64,000 nt of DNA from Dokdonella sp041395345 (GTDB lineage: Bacteria > Pseudomonadota > Gammaproteobacteria > Xanthomonadales > Rhodanobacteraceae), in assembly GCF_041395345.1 (NCBI RefSeq), contig NZ_JAWLAR010000011.1:1-64000 (forward strand), given 5' to 3'. Shown one piece after another: positions 1 to 8,520 of the stretch (the first letter of the stretch is position 1; each line of letters starts with the position of its first letter). The translations under genes and the position numbers were made by a program. Below the pieces are notes generated by a model that ran no database searches, was not told the DNA's origin, and saw only the letters and a program-made list of their open reading frames with translations.

Positions 1-594
1 CAGATCGGTCTCGGCCAGGATTTCGCCAATGATCAGCGCGCCGATCGGGGTGCGGCTGGCCGGCTTGAGCACGAAAGGGCAACCGGCGGCGATGCCGGGT
101 GCAACCTTGTGAGCGGCCAGATTGAGCGGAAAATTGAACGGTGAAATGAACGAGCAGGGTCCGATCGGGACGCGCCGGGTGAACCCCCGATAACCCCTGG
201 CACGCGCCGAGATTTCGAGATTGAGGACCTCGCCATTGATGCGCACCGCCTCCTCGGCGGCAACCTTGAAGGTATCGATCAGGCGCGTGACCTCACCGCG
301 CGAATCCTTGATCGGTTTGCCCGCCTCGATGCACAGGGCCATGGCCAGTTCGTCGTACCGTTCGCGGAAACGACGGACACAATGTTCAAGCACGGCCTGG
401 CGCTGGTAGGGCGCGAATTCGCGCATCGCTTCGGCGGAAGCAACTGCTGCGGCAATCCCTGCATCTATGGCTTTCGCATCGGCGAGGGCGACCCGGGTGG
501 CCACCTTGCCGGTGAATTTGTCGGTGACTTCCAGATCCGAATTCGGTTGGCAGGCCTCGCTGGCCAGGTAGTAGGGGTAGTTTGGCTTGAGCAT
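1..594 (-). CDS. Aldehyde dehydrogenase family protein (N-terminal part; runs off the left edge)
   Basis: This is an NAD(P)-dependent aldehyde dehydrogenase that should oxidise an aldehyde to its acid in the cytoplasm. About 198 residues are visible, from MLKPNYPYYLA onward. They include the Rossmann-fold signature PFNFPLNLAAHKVAPG followed by FVLKPAS, where the lysine contacts the cofactor in this superfamily. The catalytic cysteine and glutamate lie beyond the window. The ATG at 594 is preceded by a GAGG-like ribosome binding site. The gene lies 68 bp downstream of an acetolactate-synthase-type gene on the same strand, so the two are probably co-transcribed; this suggests carbonyl or pyruvate metabolism. 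The exact substrate cannot be told. Confidence 0.88.
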   Translation of the reverse strand, partial: MLKPNYPYYLASEACQPNSDLEVTDKFTGKVATRVALADAKAIDAGIAAAVASAEAMREFAPYQRQAVLEHCVRRFRERYDELAMALCIEAGKPIKDSRGEVTRLIDTFKVAAEEAVRINGEVLNLEISARARGYRGFTRRVPIGPCSFISPFNFPLNLAAHKVAPGIAAGCPFVLKPASRTPIGALIIGEILAETDL

Positions 595-662
595 GGAATC
601 GCCTCTGTCGGTACGGAAGATCCGGATGCGGTTCTGGTTGCGCCTTCAGGTCACGCCAGGCA

Positions 663-2303
663 CTACAATTTTGCGCTGAGTTCCTTGATCTCGCGATTGA
701 GCACCCGGTCATTGTCGGAATAGTCGATCGGCATATCGATCAGGTGGACTCCGGGCGTGTTCAGGCACTGCTCGAACATCGGCAGGAACTCTTCGGTGCT
801 GCCGGGGCGATGGCCCCTGGCGCCATAGCTTTCGGCGTAGCGCACGAAATCCGGATTGCCCATGTCCATGCCGAAATTCGGGAAGTCCATGTTGGCCTGC
901 TTCCACTTGATCATTCCATAGGCGTCATCACGCAGCAGCAGGATCACGAGATCAAGTTTGAGGCGCACAGCGGTTTCGATTTCCTGCGAGTTCATCATGA
1001 ACCCGCCATCACCGACCACCGCTACCGACTTCCGATCCGGGTGCACGATCTTGGCGGCGATCGCCGACGGCAGGCCAGCGCCCATCGTCGCGAGGGCATT
1101 GTCGAGCAGCATCGTGTTCGGTTGCGTGCAGCGGTAGTAGCGCGCGAACCATAGCTTGTACATGCCATTGTCGAGACACAGGATGCCGTTGTCCGGCATG
1201 GCCTTGCGTACGTCGGCCACCAGGCGCACGGGATAGATCGGAAAACGCGTGTCATCGGCGCCCTTGGCCAGATGCGCATCCAGATGATTGCGCACGCTGT
1301 CTTCGTAGGAAAAATCCCAGTGCGACTGCTTCTCGAGCATCTGGTTGAAACGCCAGATCGTGTTGGCGATATCACCCACCACTTCGATCTGCGGGAAGTA
1401 GACAGTATCGACTTCGGCGGTCAGGTAGTTGATGTGAATGACCGTGCGCTTTCCGGTACGCATGAAGAACGGCGGCTTTTCGATGACGTCATGGCCGACA
1501 TTGATGATGCAGTCCGCATTGTCGATGGCGCGATGGACGAAGTCGCCATCGGACAGTGCCGCATTGCCGAGCCACAGCGGGTGCGTTTCGTCGAGCACGC
1601 CCTTGCCCATCTGGGTGGTGAAAAACGGAATGCCGAACTTCTCGACGAATTCGCGCAGCATCTTGCTGCTGGTCTTGCGGTTGGCACCCGCACCCACCAT
1701 CAGGATCGGACGCCGCGCTTCGCGAATGGCATCAACCCCGCGAACAATGGCCTTTTCGTCTGCGATCGGGCGACGATGGAAGCTGGCGGGAATGACACCG
1801 ACATTGGTTTCATCGCGAGCGATGTCTTCCGGCAATTCGAGATGGGTTGCGCCGGGACGTTCTTCTTCGGCTCGACGGAACGATTCGCGGACGCGCGCAG
1901 GAATATTGTCCGCCGATACGATCTGGCGGGTGAACTTGGTCAGTGGCTTCATCATGTCGACCACGTCGACGATCTGGAAATGCCCCTGCTTGGACAATTT
2001 CACCGGTTTCTGCCCGGTGATCATGAACATGGGCATGCCGCCGAGCTGGGCGTAGGCGGCCGATGTCACGAAGTTGGTTGCGCCAGGCCCCAGTGTGGCC
2101 AGACAGACGCCCGCTTTCCCGGTCAGGCGGCCGTAGGTCGCGGCCATGAAGCCTGCCGCCTGTTCATGCCGGGTCAGGATGAGTCTGATCGAAGATGTGC
2201 GCAGTGATTCGAGCAGATCGAGGTTTTCTTCACCCGGAATGCCAAAAACGTACTCTACGTTCTCGTTTTCGAGTGCCTTGATGAACAGGTCCGAGGCTTT
2301 CAT
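663..2303 (-). CDS. Acetolactate synthase large-subunit-like ThDP enzyme
   Basis: This 546-residue thiamine-diphosphate enzyme most likely condenses two pyruvates to 2-acetolactate. The N-terminal domain has the conserved activating glutamate in TRHEQAAGFMAATYGR and the GPGATN loop. The C-terminal domain carries the ThDP/Mg motif GDGGFMMNSQEIETAV, ending in DDAYGMIKW. The ATG at 2303 (MKASDLFIKALENE) is chosen over an upstream ATG because the family's conserved N-terminus begins there. No ilvN-like small subunit lies beside it, and the neighbour downstream is an aldehyde dehydrogenase. This favours a catabolic or stand-alone enzyme over the branched-chain biosynthetic holoenzyme. Other ThDP decarboxylases are possible but less likely. 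Confidence 0.85.
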   Translation of the reverse strand: MKASDLFIKALENENVEYVFGIPGEENLDLLESLRTSSIRLILTRHEQAAGFMAATYGRLTGKAGVCLATLGPGATNFVTSAAYAQLGGMPMFMITGQKPVKLSKQGHFQIVDVVDMMKPLTKFTRQIVSADNIPARVRESFRRAEEERPGATHLELPEDIARDETNVGVIPASFHRRPIADEKAIVRGVDAIREARRPILMVGAGANRKTSSKMLREFVEKFGIPFFTTQMGKGVLDETHPLWLGNAALSDGDFVHRAIDNADCIINVGHDVIEKPPFFMRTGKRTVIHINYLTAEVDTVYFPQIEVVGDIANTIWRFNQMLEKQSHWDFSYEDSVRNHLDAHLAKGADDTRFPIYPVRLVADVRKAMPDNGILCLDNGMYKLWFARYYRCTQPNTMLLDNALATMGAGLPSAIAAKIVHPDRKSVAVVGDGGFMMNSQEIETAVRLKLDLVILLLRDDAYGMIKWKQANMDFPNFGMDMGNPDFVRYAESYGARGHRPGSTEEFLPMFEQCLNTPGVHLIDMPIDYSDNDRVLNREIKELSAKL

Positions 2304-2513
2304 GCGCAGCGCTCCAATCTCGTTGATGTGGACAGGATGGGGACCCGCGGGCGTCTTGATTCCCTGGCATGCCACAGCAAACGCGTTGAAGTCGCAGTGC
2401 CGGCAGAGTTGTCCATCAATACCTGCGCGGTCCTGCCAGAAGCTGTGCCAGCTATGAAAACTCCCGATCCCCTGTTGTCGAACACTGATTGTGGGCGCCG
2501 CCCTTGGTGCGGG

Positions 2514-3863
2514 TCAATGTTTGCCCTCGACACGCAGCTTCAATTCGCCGTCTGAAAGGACGCCACGCAGCTGCATGCCGGCTGAAACCGATTCGGCGCT
2601 GCGAACGACGAGTCCGCTGTTCTCGTCAATCAGGATCGAATAGCCGCGTGCCAGCGTCGCCAGTGGACTTACTGCATTCAGGGTACGGACGAGCTCGTCC
2701 AGGCGGGAGCGTCGACTCTGCATCGATCTTCTGGCCAGTGCGCTCAGGCGCCTGGCCAGCGCCGACACGTGTTCCTTCTCGCGTTCAAGCCGGAGGGCAG
2801 GGTGCCTGGCAGCGAATCGACCGTGCAGATTGGCCAGTCTTGATCGACGCCGCTCGGCTTCGTGTTCGACGATGCGGGTCAATCGCGAGCGCAATTGGCC
2901 GAGACGCTCTCGGCCCAGACCAAGGCGCGCGGCAGGGCGTTGTTGATTGAGCCTGGCGAGCAGGTGATCGGCGCGCTGGGCGGATGCTTCCAGTCGACGC
3001 TGCATGCGCTGACGTGCTCGCCCGAACAACTGATCCAGCGTGCGCGAGAGGTCTCTGGCATCAGGTACCAGCAATTCGGCGGCAGCCGAAGGCGTGGCAG
3101 CACGCAGGTCGGCTACAAAATCCGCGATCGAGAAATCGGTCTCGTGCCCCACTGCCGAAACCACCGGTATTGCGTTGCGCGCAATCGCCCTGGCCAACTC
3201 TTCGTCGTTGAACGCCCAGAGATCTTCCAGCGAACCGCCACCGCGAGCCAGTACCAGCACGTCATGCATTCCTGCCTGGCTTGCGGCATCCAGCATCTTC
3301 ACGATCGCCGCGGCTGCGTCCTTGCCCTGTACAGGCACCGGCAGCACGTCCACTTCAACCATGGCGAAACGTCGCGCGATCACGTTGAGCACATCGCGTA
3401 CGGCAGCGCCGGTGGCCGATGTGATCACGGCGATACGGCGTGGCATGGCTGGAAGCGGGCGCTTGCGATCCTGCGCAAACAGGCCTTCCGCGGCAAGTCG
3501 GGACTTGAGCTGCTCGAACTGCCGCCGCAGCGCACCTTCACCCGATTGTTCGAGATGCTCGATGATCAACTGGAACTCGCCGCGGGCCTCGTACAGGCTG
3601 ACTCGAGCCCGAGCCAGCACCTGCATGCCATCCGCGGGCTTGAATGGCAACCAGGTGCTGCGCGGCTTGAACATCGCACAGCGAACCTGCGCGCCGGCAT
3701 CCTTGAGGGTCAGGTAGAGATGTCCCGAGGCCGGCCGCGAGAAGTTCGATATCTCGCCTTCAATCCAGATCAGCGGCAGTGCGTCCTCAAGCAGGTCGCG
3801 GGCAAGCCGGTTGAGCCCCGAAGGCGTCAGGATTTCGCGTTCCGTGTTGGCATGGGTTGCCAC
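2514..3863 (-). CDS. xseA: Exodeoxyribonuclease VII large subunit
   Basis: XseA is the catalytic large subunit of exonuclease VII, which degrades single-stranded DNA from either end in recombination and mismatch repair. The 449-residue product has the N-terminal OB-fold (LPLIWIEGEISNFSRPASGHLYLTLKD) and the central catalytic region with RIAVITSATGAAVRDVLNV, LARGGGSLEDLWAFNDEELARAI and SAVGHETDFSIADFVADLRAATPSAAAEL. A long arginine-rich helical C-terminal part follows. Its length is normal for the family. The start codon is GTG and no strong Shine-Dalgarno sequence precedes it. The small subunit xseB is not adjacent in this window. Confidence 0.95.
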   Translation of the reverse strand: MATHANTEREILTPSGLNRLARDLLEDALPLIWIEGEISNFSRPASGHLYLTLKDAGAQVRCAMFKPRSTWLPFKPADGMQVLARARVSLYEARGEFQLIIEHLEQSGEGALRRQFEQLKSRLAAEGLFAQDRKRPLPAMPRRIAVITSATGAAVRDVLNVIARRFAMVEVDVLPVPVQGKDAAAAIVKMLDAASQAGMHDVLVLARGGGSLEDLWAFNDEELARAIARNAIPVVSAVGHETDFSIADFVADLRAATPSAAAELLVPDARDLSRTLDQLFGRARQRMQRRLEASAQRADHLLARLNQQRPAARLGLGRERLGQLRSRLTRIVEHEAERRRSRLANLHGRFAARHPALRLEREKEHVSALARRLSALARRSMQSRRSRLDELVRTLNAVSPLATLARGYSILIDENSGLVVRSAESVSAGMQLRGVLSDGELKLRVEGKH

Positions 3864-3955
3864 TTGAGATTTCGCCCGTATCGAATGGAAGCCGTATCAC
3901 AGCCAGCAAATCTGACTGTGCCGCGGCGATTCTCCAGTCTGCCCGCGAAGTGTCG

Positions 3956-4000
3956 CTGCTGCCAGTCCCGAATCACGGGCATTCGGCAGCAGGGACTGGC
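3956..4000. repeat. Overlapping alternative hairpins in the xseA leader
   Basis: Two 8-bp inverted repeats share bases. CTGCTGCC (3956-3963) pairs with GGCAGCAG (3985-3992), and GCCAGTCC (3961-3968) pairs with GGACTGGC (3993-4000). An inner CCCG/CGGG pair sits between them. No T-run follows, so a simple terminator is uncertain. It lies between the channel gene stop and the xseA start on the minus strand. Confidence 0.35.
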
Positions 4001-4048
4001 AAGGCTGTGGGCGGAGCGCCATGCGCCGGGGTGTACGAGGACCCCGCA

Positions 4049-4594
4049 TCAGGGATTCGCGCCCACCAGCAACTGCTGCCAGACATCATGAACGATCACG
4101 AACAGGAATGCCGTCGAGCAGCCGAACATCAGGACCCCGGTGATCGCGATCAGCGTACTGAGGTGCCGCCAGGGATGCTTGAGCAGGACGTCCCCGTAAC
4201 CCAGCGTCGTAATGGAAGCGGCGCAGAAGTAGGTGCCCTCCGTGATGCTTGGCATCATCCGCATCAGATGCAGATACGCGCCCCACGCTGCGGCCTCGAT
4301 CACGTGCGCCGACATCAGCGCGAAGAAGCAGCCGAGCAGCAGGAACTTTCCTGCAAGTCGAGTTCCCACGTTTTCGACAAGCCAATTCCTGTATCGAAGC
4401 ATCTGGTCAAGCACTTCGAAAATCACGGCAACATGGAAATAGAACAACAGGAGTGCAAGCAGAAACGCAAAGCCATAGACCCCGGCGATGCGTCGATGGG
4501 AAAAGGGAGTCCCGCTCGCCTGCGCCCGCCGATCAGAACCTGTCTGGCGTCCGTCTCGGGAATCGGGCGAGCTGTCGTCTGGCGTGCGCTTCAA
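4049..4594 (-). CDS. Potassium-channel family membrane protein
   Basis: This is a small ion channel of the Ion_trans_2 type. The 181-residue product has hydrophobic segments near residues 37-60 and 85-105. It then has a pore loop carrying the selectivity filter TTLGYGD and a last helix (LSTLIAITGVLMFGCSTAFLFVIVHDVW). The TxGYGD filter is the hallmark of K+ channels. There is no RCK/TrkA-N regulatory domain, so gating cannot be inferred. The short N-terminus is basic and polar (DSSPDSRDGRQTGSDRR). The gene is on the same strand as xseA but is separated from it by about 185 bp. Confidence 0.8.
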   Translation of the reverse strand: MKRTPDDSSPDSRDGRQTGSDRRAQASGTPFSHRRIAGVYGFAFLLALLLFYFHVAVIFEVLDQMLRYRNWLVENVGTRLAGKFLLLGCFFALMSAHVIEAAAWGAYLHLMRMMPSITEGTYFCAASITTLGYGDVLLKHPWRHLSTLIAITGVLMFGCSTAFLFVIVHDVWQQLLVGANP

Positions 4595-4788
4595 TTGTCG
4601 TTACCGGTCGAGGGCAAGTCTGCCTTGGCCGCATTCTCGCGTGCGCGGAGGAACGAGAGCCGATACGGAATTATGAGGCTTCTGAAAGTCAGTCAAGGCA
4701 GGGAGCGGCGCACCAGAGCGCAGGGCGCACCTGAGGGTGGACGCCGCCCGAGCATGCCGGCAAGAAGCAGCGAGGGTGCGCTGGCGAC

Positions 4789-5949
4789 TCATCGGGCTGC
4801 TTCGAAACAGGGGCTGACGGCCACCTGGTCGCGACCGTTGCGCTTGGCGCTGTACATGGCCAGGTCGGCCCGTTCCAGCAGTCTGTCCAGGTCCGGCGAG
4901 TTCCCGGGATCGATCGCAACACCGACGCTCACGCGCAAGGGCACGCTGATGTTGTCGCTGCTGAACCGCAATCCGGCGACAGCCTCCCTCAGCCTGTGCG
5001 CGGTGGCCAGCGCTTCCGCTTCATTGACGCCTGTCAGCAGGACGGCAAATTCTTCGCCGCCCAGTCGACCAAAGCCGTCTCCCTCCCGCAATTGATTGCG
5101 CAACGCCGAGGCGATTTTCTTCAAGGCCTGATCCCCCACGCCGTGACCGAACCGGTCGTTGACCAGCTTGAAGTCATCCACATCGATGATCAGGGCTGCG
5201 GTGTGCAAATTTCGGGTCCGTGCTTCGTTCAGTTGGCGTCGTCCGTTCTCCAGAAATGCACGGCGGCTTTGTGACCCGGTCAATTCGTCGGTGCTGGCGA
5301 TCAATTTGAGTTGCATCAACATGCGATCACCGCAAACCAGCACGAAGCTGACGGTCGCAAGTGCAGGTATCAGCACCGCGGCGGCCAGCAGCATTTCGGT
5401 CAACCCGTTGTCGACCCCGGTCATCGGGAACAGCATCAGTGCACGTGCGAGCAGAACTGCGGCGCCGCACGCAAAGATGAATGCGACAATCCGGCCATAC
5501 GGGGTTTCGACGCGTGAAACGCAGTGCCAGGCATGCTGAGCAGCCAGCATGCAGGTCAGCGAGCAGACCAGTGAAAGCAGGCCCGTGCGCATGGGCGCTT
5601 CGGGAAAACGCAAGAGAAAAATCATCGAGGCGGCGAGTACCAGGACGACAGGAAGCAGGGCGCGCCAACGGATTGAAGCACCGGAAATCAGGGCCAATGC
5701 AATCAGGGGAAAGGAGAATCCGGCGGTCATGATGGTTTTTGCGGCAGCTTGCAGAAGACCCGCCTCAAGCAGTCCGCCCAATCTCAGCAGGGCCAGTCCC
5801 AGCGGACCCGCAACCAGGCCCAGCGCCCAGACTCGCTGCGCTTCGCGGATGGGGGACGGCTGATTGGCCGCGGACATCAGCAAACCCGCCGCGATCGCCA
5901 TCGATGCCATCAGCAGCAGCAGCGGAATATTGACGGCAGTCGTAGTCAT
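4789..5949 (-). CDS. Membrane-anchored GGDEF diguanylate cyclase
   Basis: This protein probably makes cyclic di-GMP from GTP. It has 386 residues. The N-terminal half is strongly hydrophobic with about six or seven membrane segments and no recognised sensor motif. The C-terminal half is a GGDEF domain with the active-site motif GGEEF near residue 297. The product-inhibition I-site RxxD (REGD) lies exactly five residues upstream of the motif, so feedback inhibition by c-di-GMP is expected. The ATG at 5949 is preferred over one at 5982 because GGAGG stands five bases before it. It is divergent from the DUF1272 gene. Confidence 0.88.
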   Translation of the reverse strand: MTTTAVNIPLLLLMASMAIAAGLLMSAANQPSPIREAQRVWALGLVAGPLGLALLRLGGLLEAGLLQAAAKTIMTAGFSFPLIALALISGASIRWRALLPVVLVLAASMIFLLRFPEAPMRTGLLSLVCSLTCMLAAQHAWHCVSRVETPYGRIVAFIFACGAAVLLARALMLFPMTGVDNGLTEMLLAAAVLIPALATVSFVLVCGDRMLMQLKLIASTDELTGSQSRRAFLENGRRQLNEARTRNLHTAALIIDVDDFKLVNDRFGHGVGDQALKKIASALRNQLREGDGFGRLGGEEFAVLLTGVNEAEALATAHRLREAVAGLRFSSDNISVPLRVSVGVAIDPGNSPDLDRLLERADLAMYSAKRNGRDQVAVSPCFEAAR

Positions 5950-6268
5950 GTTGGCCTCCCCAGGCATTGGCGACCCTAGCACAAACTACGCAAAACTACC
6001 CCGGCACGGCGGGGAGGTCGCCAGCGGCGAGCTGGCCACCAACAGTCGCACAGACCTCCCGCATGACCCGGGTTGGCCCTGATGTTCGTGCAGACTATTG
6101 GACCTTGAACCGGAGCCGCTACGGACGGATGCTGGGAGCCCTTGATGCGTCTGCCAACTCGGGGACAGTCGCTTCATTGTCATGGGCCGGTACCGCCTGC
6201 GCGCGCCGCCCAAATCGATCCATTGCGCTAGCGGGCAAGATCCCATGGCGCCAGACGGGTGAAGCGAT
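5950..6268. other. Divergent intergenic region with a long inverted repeat
   Basis: This 319-bp gap separates the divergently read cyclase and DUF1272 genes, so it should hold both promoters. GGGAGGTC (6012-6019) and GACCTCCC (6053-6060) form an 8-bp inverted repeat, and GCCAGC/GCTGGC is nested inside. No convincing -35/-10 pair was found and no coding signal is credible here. Confidence 0.4.
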
Positions 6269-6511
6269 ATGCTGGAATTGCGCCCCAATTGCGAATGCTG
6301 CGACGTGGACCTGCCGCCGCAGAGCACGGAAGCTGTCATCTGCAGCTTCGAGTGCACGTTTTGTGTGGACTGCGCGGAGAACGTACTCAAGGGTGTGTGC
6401 CCCAATTGCGGCGGCAATTTCGTCCCGCGACCGACTCGCCCGCAGTCGATGCTCGACAAGTACCCGCCTTCCACAAGCCGCGTATCAAGGTCGGGCGGCT
6501 GCCCCGGCTGA
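6269..6511 (+). CDS. DUF1272 domain-containing small cysteine-rich protein
   Basis: This 80-residue protein starts MLELRPNCECCDVDLPP and contains CSFECTFCVDCAENVLKGVCPNCGGNFVPRP. Together these are the DUF1272 signature, with eight or nine cysteines in CxxC-type pairs likely to bind zinc. The function of the family is not established. The gene ends one base before the stop of the convergent phospholipase-D gene, so the two converge with no spacer. The C-terminus (STSRVSRSGGCPG) goes slightly beyond the conserved domain. Confidence 0.82.
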   Translation: MLELRPNCECCDVDLPPQSTEAVICSFECTFCVDCAENVLKGVCPNCGGNFVPRPTRPQSMLDKYPPSTSRVSRSGGCPG

Positions 6512-7978
6512 CTACTCTGGCTTTTTCGACGGATTTTCGTCCATTGCGGATTTTCGCCGTGCTACCAGAAAGCGCCCAAACAGGACCAGCGAAAACCAGA
6601 TGGCGAGGGCGCCGACGGGCCAGGCAAGCAGCCTGGGCCAGAGCACGGAGGTGATGCCCGTCACCCCGAGAAACAAGCTGGCCGTACCCAGCGAATAGGA
6701 CTCTGCCGGGCCCAGCACGCGGCGATTCGTGATGGCCGCGCCCATCGTGTTGGCCAATCGCAAGGCGCCTGCTGCAGCGCGGCCGGTGCTGCCCTTGCGG
6801 CGCACCCCGGATGTTCGAGGCTGGCGTCGCGAATTGCGCCGCACGCGCCGACCGCCGAGCACGATTTCCGTCGCGTTTTCGAGATCCATCTCGTACTGCT
6901 GCTCCATGCGCTCGGCGAACGCCCGATCTTCCACGGCAATGTCGAGCTCGCAATTGCCCATCCAGCTCGCAAGGTTCAGATTGCTGGATCCGACTCTGGC
7001 CCAGCGGCCGTCGGCGACGGCTGTCTTGGCATGCAGCATGGATCCGTTCCATTCGAAAACACGTACGCCCGCTTCGAGTAGCGGCCGGTATCCGGAACGG
7101 GAAAGACTGCCGATAGCCGGAATGTCACTGGTGCCGGGAACGAGCAGGCGCACATCGACTTCGTCGCGGGCGGCGGCGGACAAGGCCTGAACGTACGGGG
7201 CAACGCCAACAAAGTAGGCATCCGTCAGCCATAGTCTGGATCGCGCCATGGCAGCGATCATCAGGTCGAGCCGGTAAAGGCCTGCCGCATTCGGAATCGT
7301 GGCGATGACTCGCAAGTCGATATCGCCCGCTTTCGGCGTGTCGGCTCCAGCATCGGTGATGGATTCGGGAAGTGGCGCTCCGAGTCGAGCCCAGGTATCG
7401 GCGAATGCGGCAACCAGTTCCCGCACGGCAGGCCCGCGTACGCTGACGCCCGTATCCCGCCAGGGCTGGACGCGGGAACCCACGTCACCCAGCCACTTCG
7501 AGCTCACGCACACGCCGCCCAGAAATCCGACACTGGAGTCGACTACGACCAGCTTGCGGTGATCTCGCGAGAGCCATCCCAGCGGACTTCCGAGGCTGGG
7601 CGGGTTGAAGGTGCGGACTGCACCGCCAGCCTCGATCAGGGGCTGCCAGAAGCGTTCGGTCGACTGCCCCAGGCACCCCATCCAGTCGCGAATGAGGCAG
7701 ACCTGCACTCCCTTCCTGGCCTTCGCGACCATGGCATCGCGCAGGCCGCGCGCCAGTTCGTCGTCGCGGAAAATGTAGTTCTCGAAAAGAATGCTCGCTT
7801 CGGCCGAACAGATGGCATTTCGCCAGGCTTCGAAGTTCTGCTCTCCATCGATCAACAGCCCGACATCATTGCCGCCGATCAATGGCGCACCGGCGGCGCG
7901 ACTGAGCGCTTGCGCGGCGAGCTGGCGCGTGGGGTCGCTTGATCGCGCGGGGTCGGCTTTCAGGGGCAGGGCAGGCAT
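6512..7978 (-). CDS. Phospholipase D family / cardiolipin synthase B-like protein
   Basis: The 488-residue protein has two HKD active-site motifs: HRKLVVVDSSVGFLGG near residue 144 and HAKTAVADGRWARVGSSNLN near residue 320. It belongs to the PLD superfamily and most resembles ClsB-type synthases, which make cardiolipin by phosphatidyl transfer at the inner membrane. There is no N-terminal membrane anchor. Instead two hydrophobic segments lie at the C-terminus (YSLGTASLFLGVTGITSVL and LLAWPVGALAIWFSLVLFG), followed by a basic tail. Cardiolipin synthesis is the family inference; other phosphatidyl transfers are possible. Confidence 0.85.
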   Translation of the reverse strand: MPALPLKADPARSSDPTRQLAAQALSRAAGAPLIGGNDVGLLIDGEQNFEAWRNAICSAEASILFENYIFRDDELARGLRDAMVAKARKGVQVCLIRDWMGCLGQSTERFWQPLIEAGGAVRTFNPPSLGSPLGWLSRDHRKLVVVDSSVGFLGGVCVSSKWLGDVGSRVQPWRDTGVSVRGPAVRELVAAFADTWARLGAPLPESITDAGADTPKAGDIDLRVIATIPNAAGLYRLDLMIAAMARSRLWLTDAYFVGVAPYVQALSAAARDEVDVRLLVPGTSDIPAIGSLSRSGYRPLLEAGVRVFEWNGSMLHAKTAVADGRWARVGSSNLNLASWMGNCELDIAVEDRAFAERMEQQYEMDLENATEIVLGGRRVRRNSRRQPRTSGVRRKGSTGRAAAGALRLANTMGAAITNRRVLGPAESYSLGTASLFLGVTGITSVLWPRLLAWPVGALAIWFSLVLFGRFLVARRKSAMDENPSKKPE

Positions 7979-8027
7979 GCGCCGAGTCTAATCGGCAGAA
8001 CGTGAACACAGCATGCGCAATGGCGTG

Positions 8028-8510
8028 CTAGGGAGGCCGTGATTCTGACGCGATGAACTGATCCAGCGCCTTGCGCGCGGTTGCTCGGGCCTTGTTGCGC
8101 AGGAGCGGGCTCCAGCCAAGGAGCGCTCCGGCTGGCCCCAGGGCCTGACGCGACCAGCGCCAGAAGTCGAAGCGATCGGCCTGGACGAGGATTTTTCCGT
8201 TCTCAAACCGGTATTCCGAAGCCACGATGTTGTGAACGGAGCGGCCGGTCGTCGAGAACGTATACCAGGCCTGCCAGTCGGCGGAACCCTCGGTTGCCGT
8301 TGCACACAAGTTCGAAGACTCGATGCGCAAGTCCTTGCCGCGTGAGCAGAGCATTCGCCACATGGCCCCGATTTCGGGGCCGGTCAAGCTGAAGACGGGG
8401 TCGGTGAACCTCGCCTGCTCGTGATAGCAGTCGCTCATGACCTGGCCGTCGCGCGAAGCGAAGGCGGCGTGGAAGCGCTCCAGCGTCGCCTGGTTGTCAG
8501 CAGCAGTCAT
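8028..8510 (-). CDS. NTF2/SnoaL-like nuclear transport factor 2 family protein
   Basis: This 160-residue protein begins MTAADNQATLERFHAAFASRDG. Its first ~110 residues fit the cone-shaped NTF2/SnoaL fold: CYHEQARFTDPVFSLTGPEIGAMWRML, then SADWQAWYTFSTTGRSVHN and NGKILVQADRFDFWRW. The pattern is typical of ketosteroid-isomerase-like proteins of unknown substrate. The ATG at 8510 is chosen because upstream codons give a basic low-complexity stretch. It lies 10 bp downstream of the decaheme/LVIVD gene on the same strand and may be the last gene of that operon. A link to electron transfer is not evident. Confidence 0.75.
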   Translation of the reverse strand: MTAADNQATLERFHAAFASRDGQVMSDCYHEQARFTDPVFSLTGPEIGAMWRMLCSRGKDLRIESSNLCATATEGSADWQAWYTFSTTGRSVHNIVASEYRFENGKILVQADRFDFWRWSRQALGPAGALLGWSPLLRNKARATARKALDQFIASESRPP

Positions 8511-8520
8511 CGGTCCCGGT

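Noticed and set aside
1272..2207. A 311-codon plus-strand open frame across the acetolactate-synthase-like gene
   Set aside because: Shadow of a clear ThDP enzyme on the minus strand.
5967..6698. A 243-codon plus-strand open frame spanning the DUF1272 gene and part of the phospholipase-D gene
   Set aside because: It overlaps two recognised genes and has no ribosome binding site or domain pattern.
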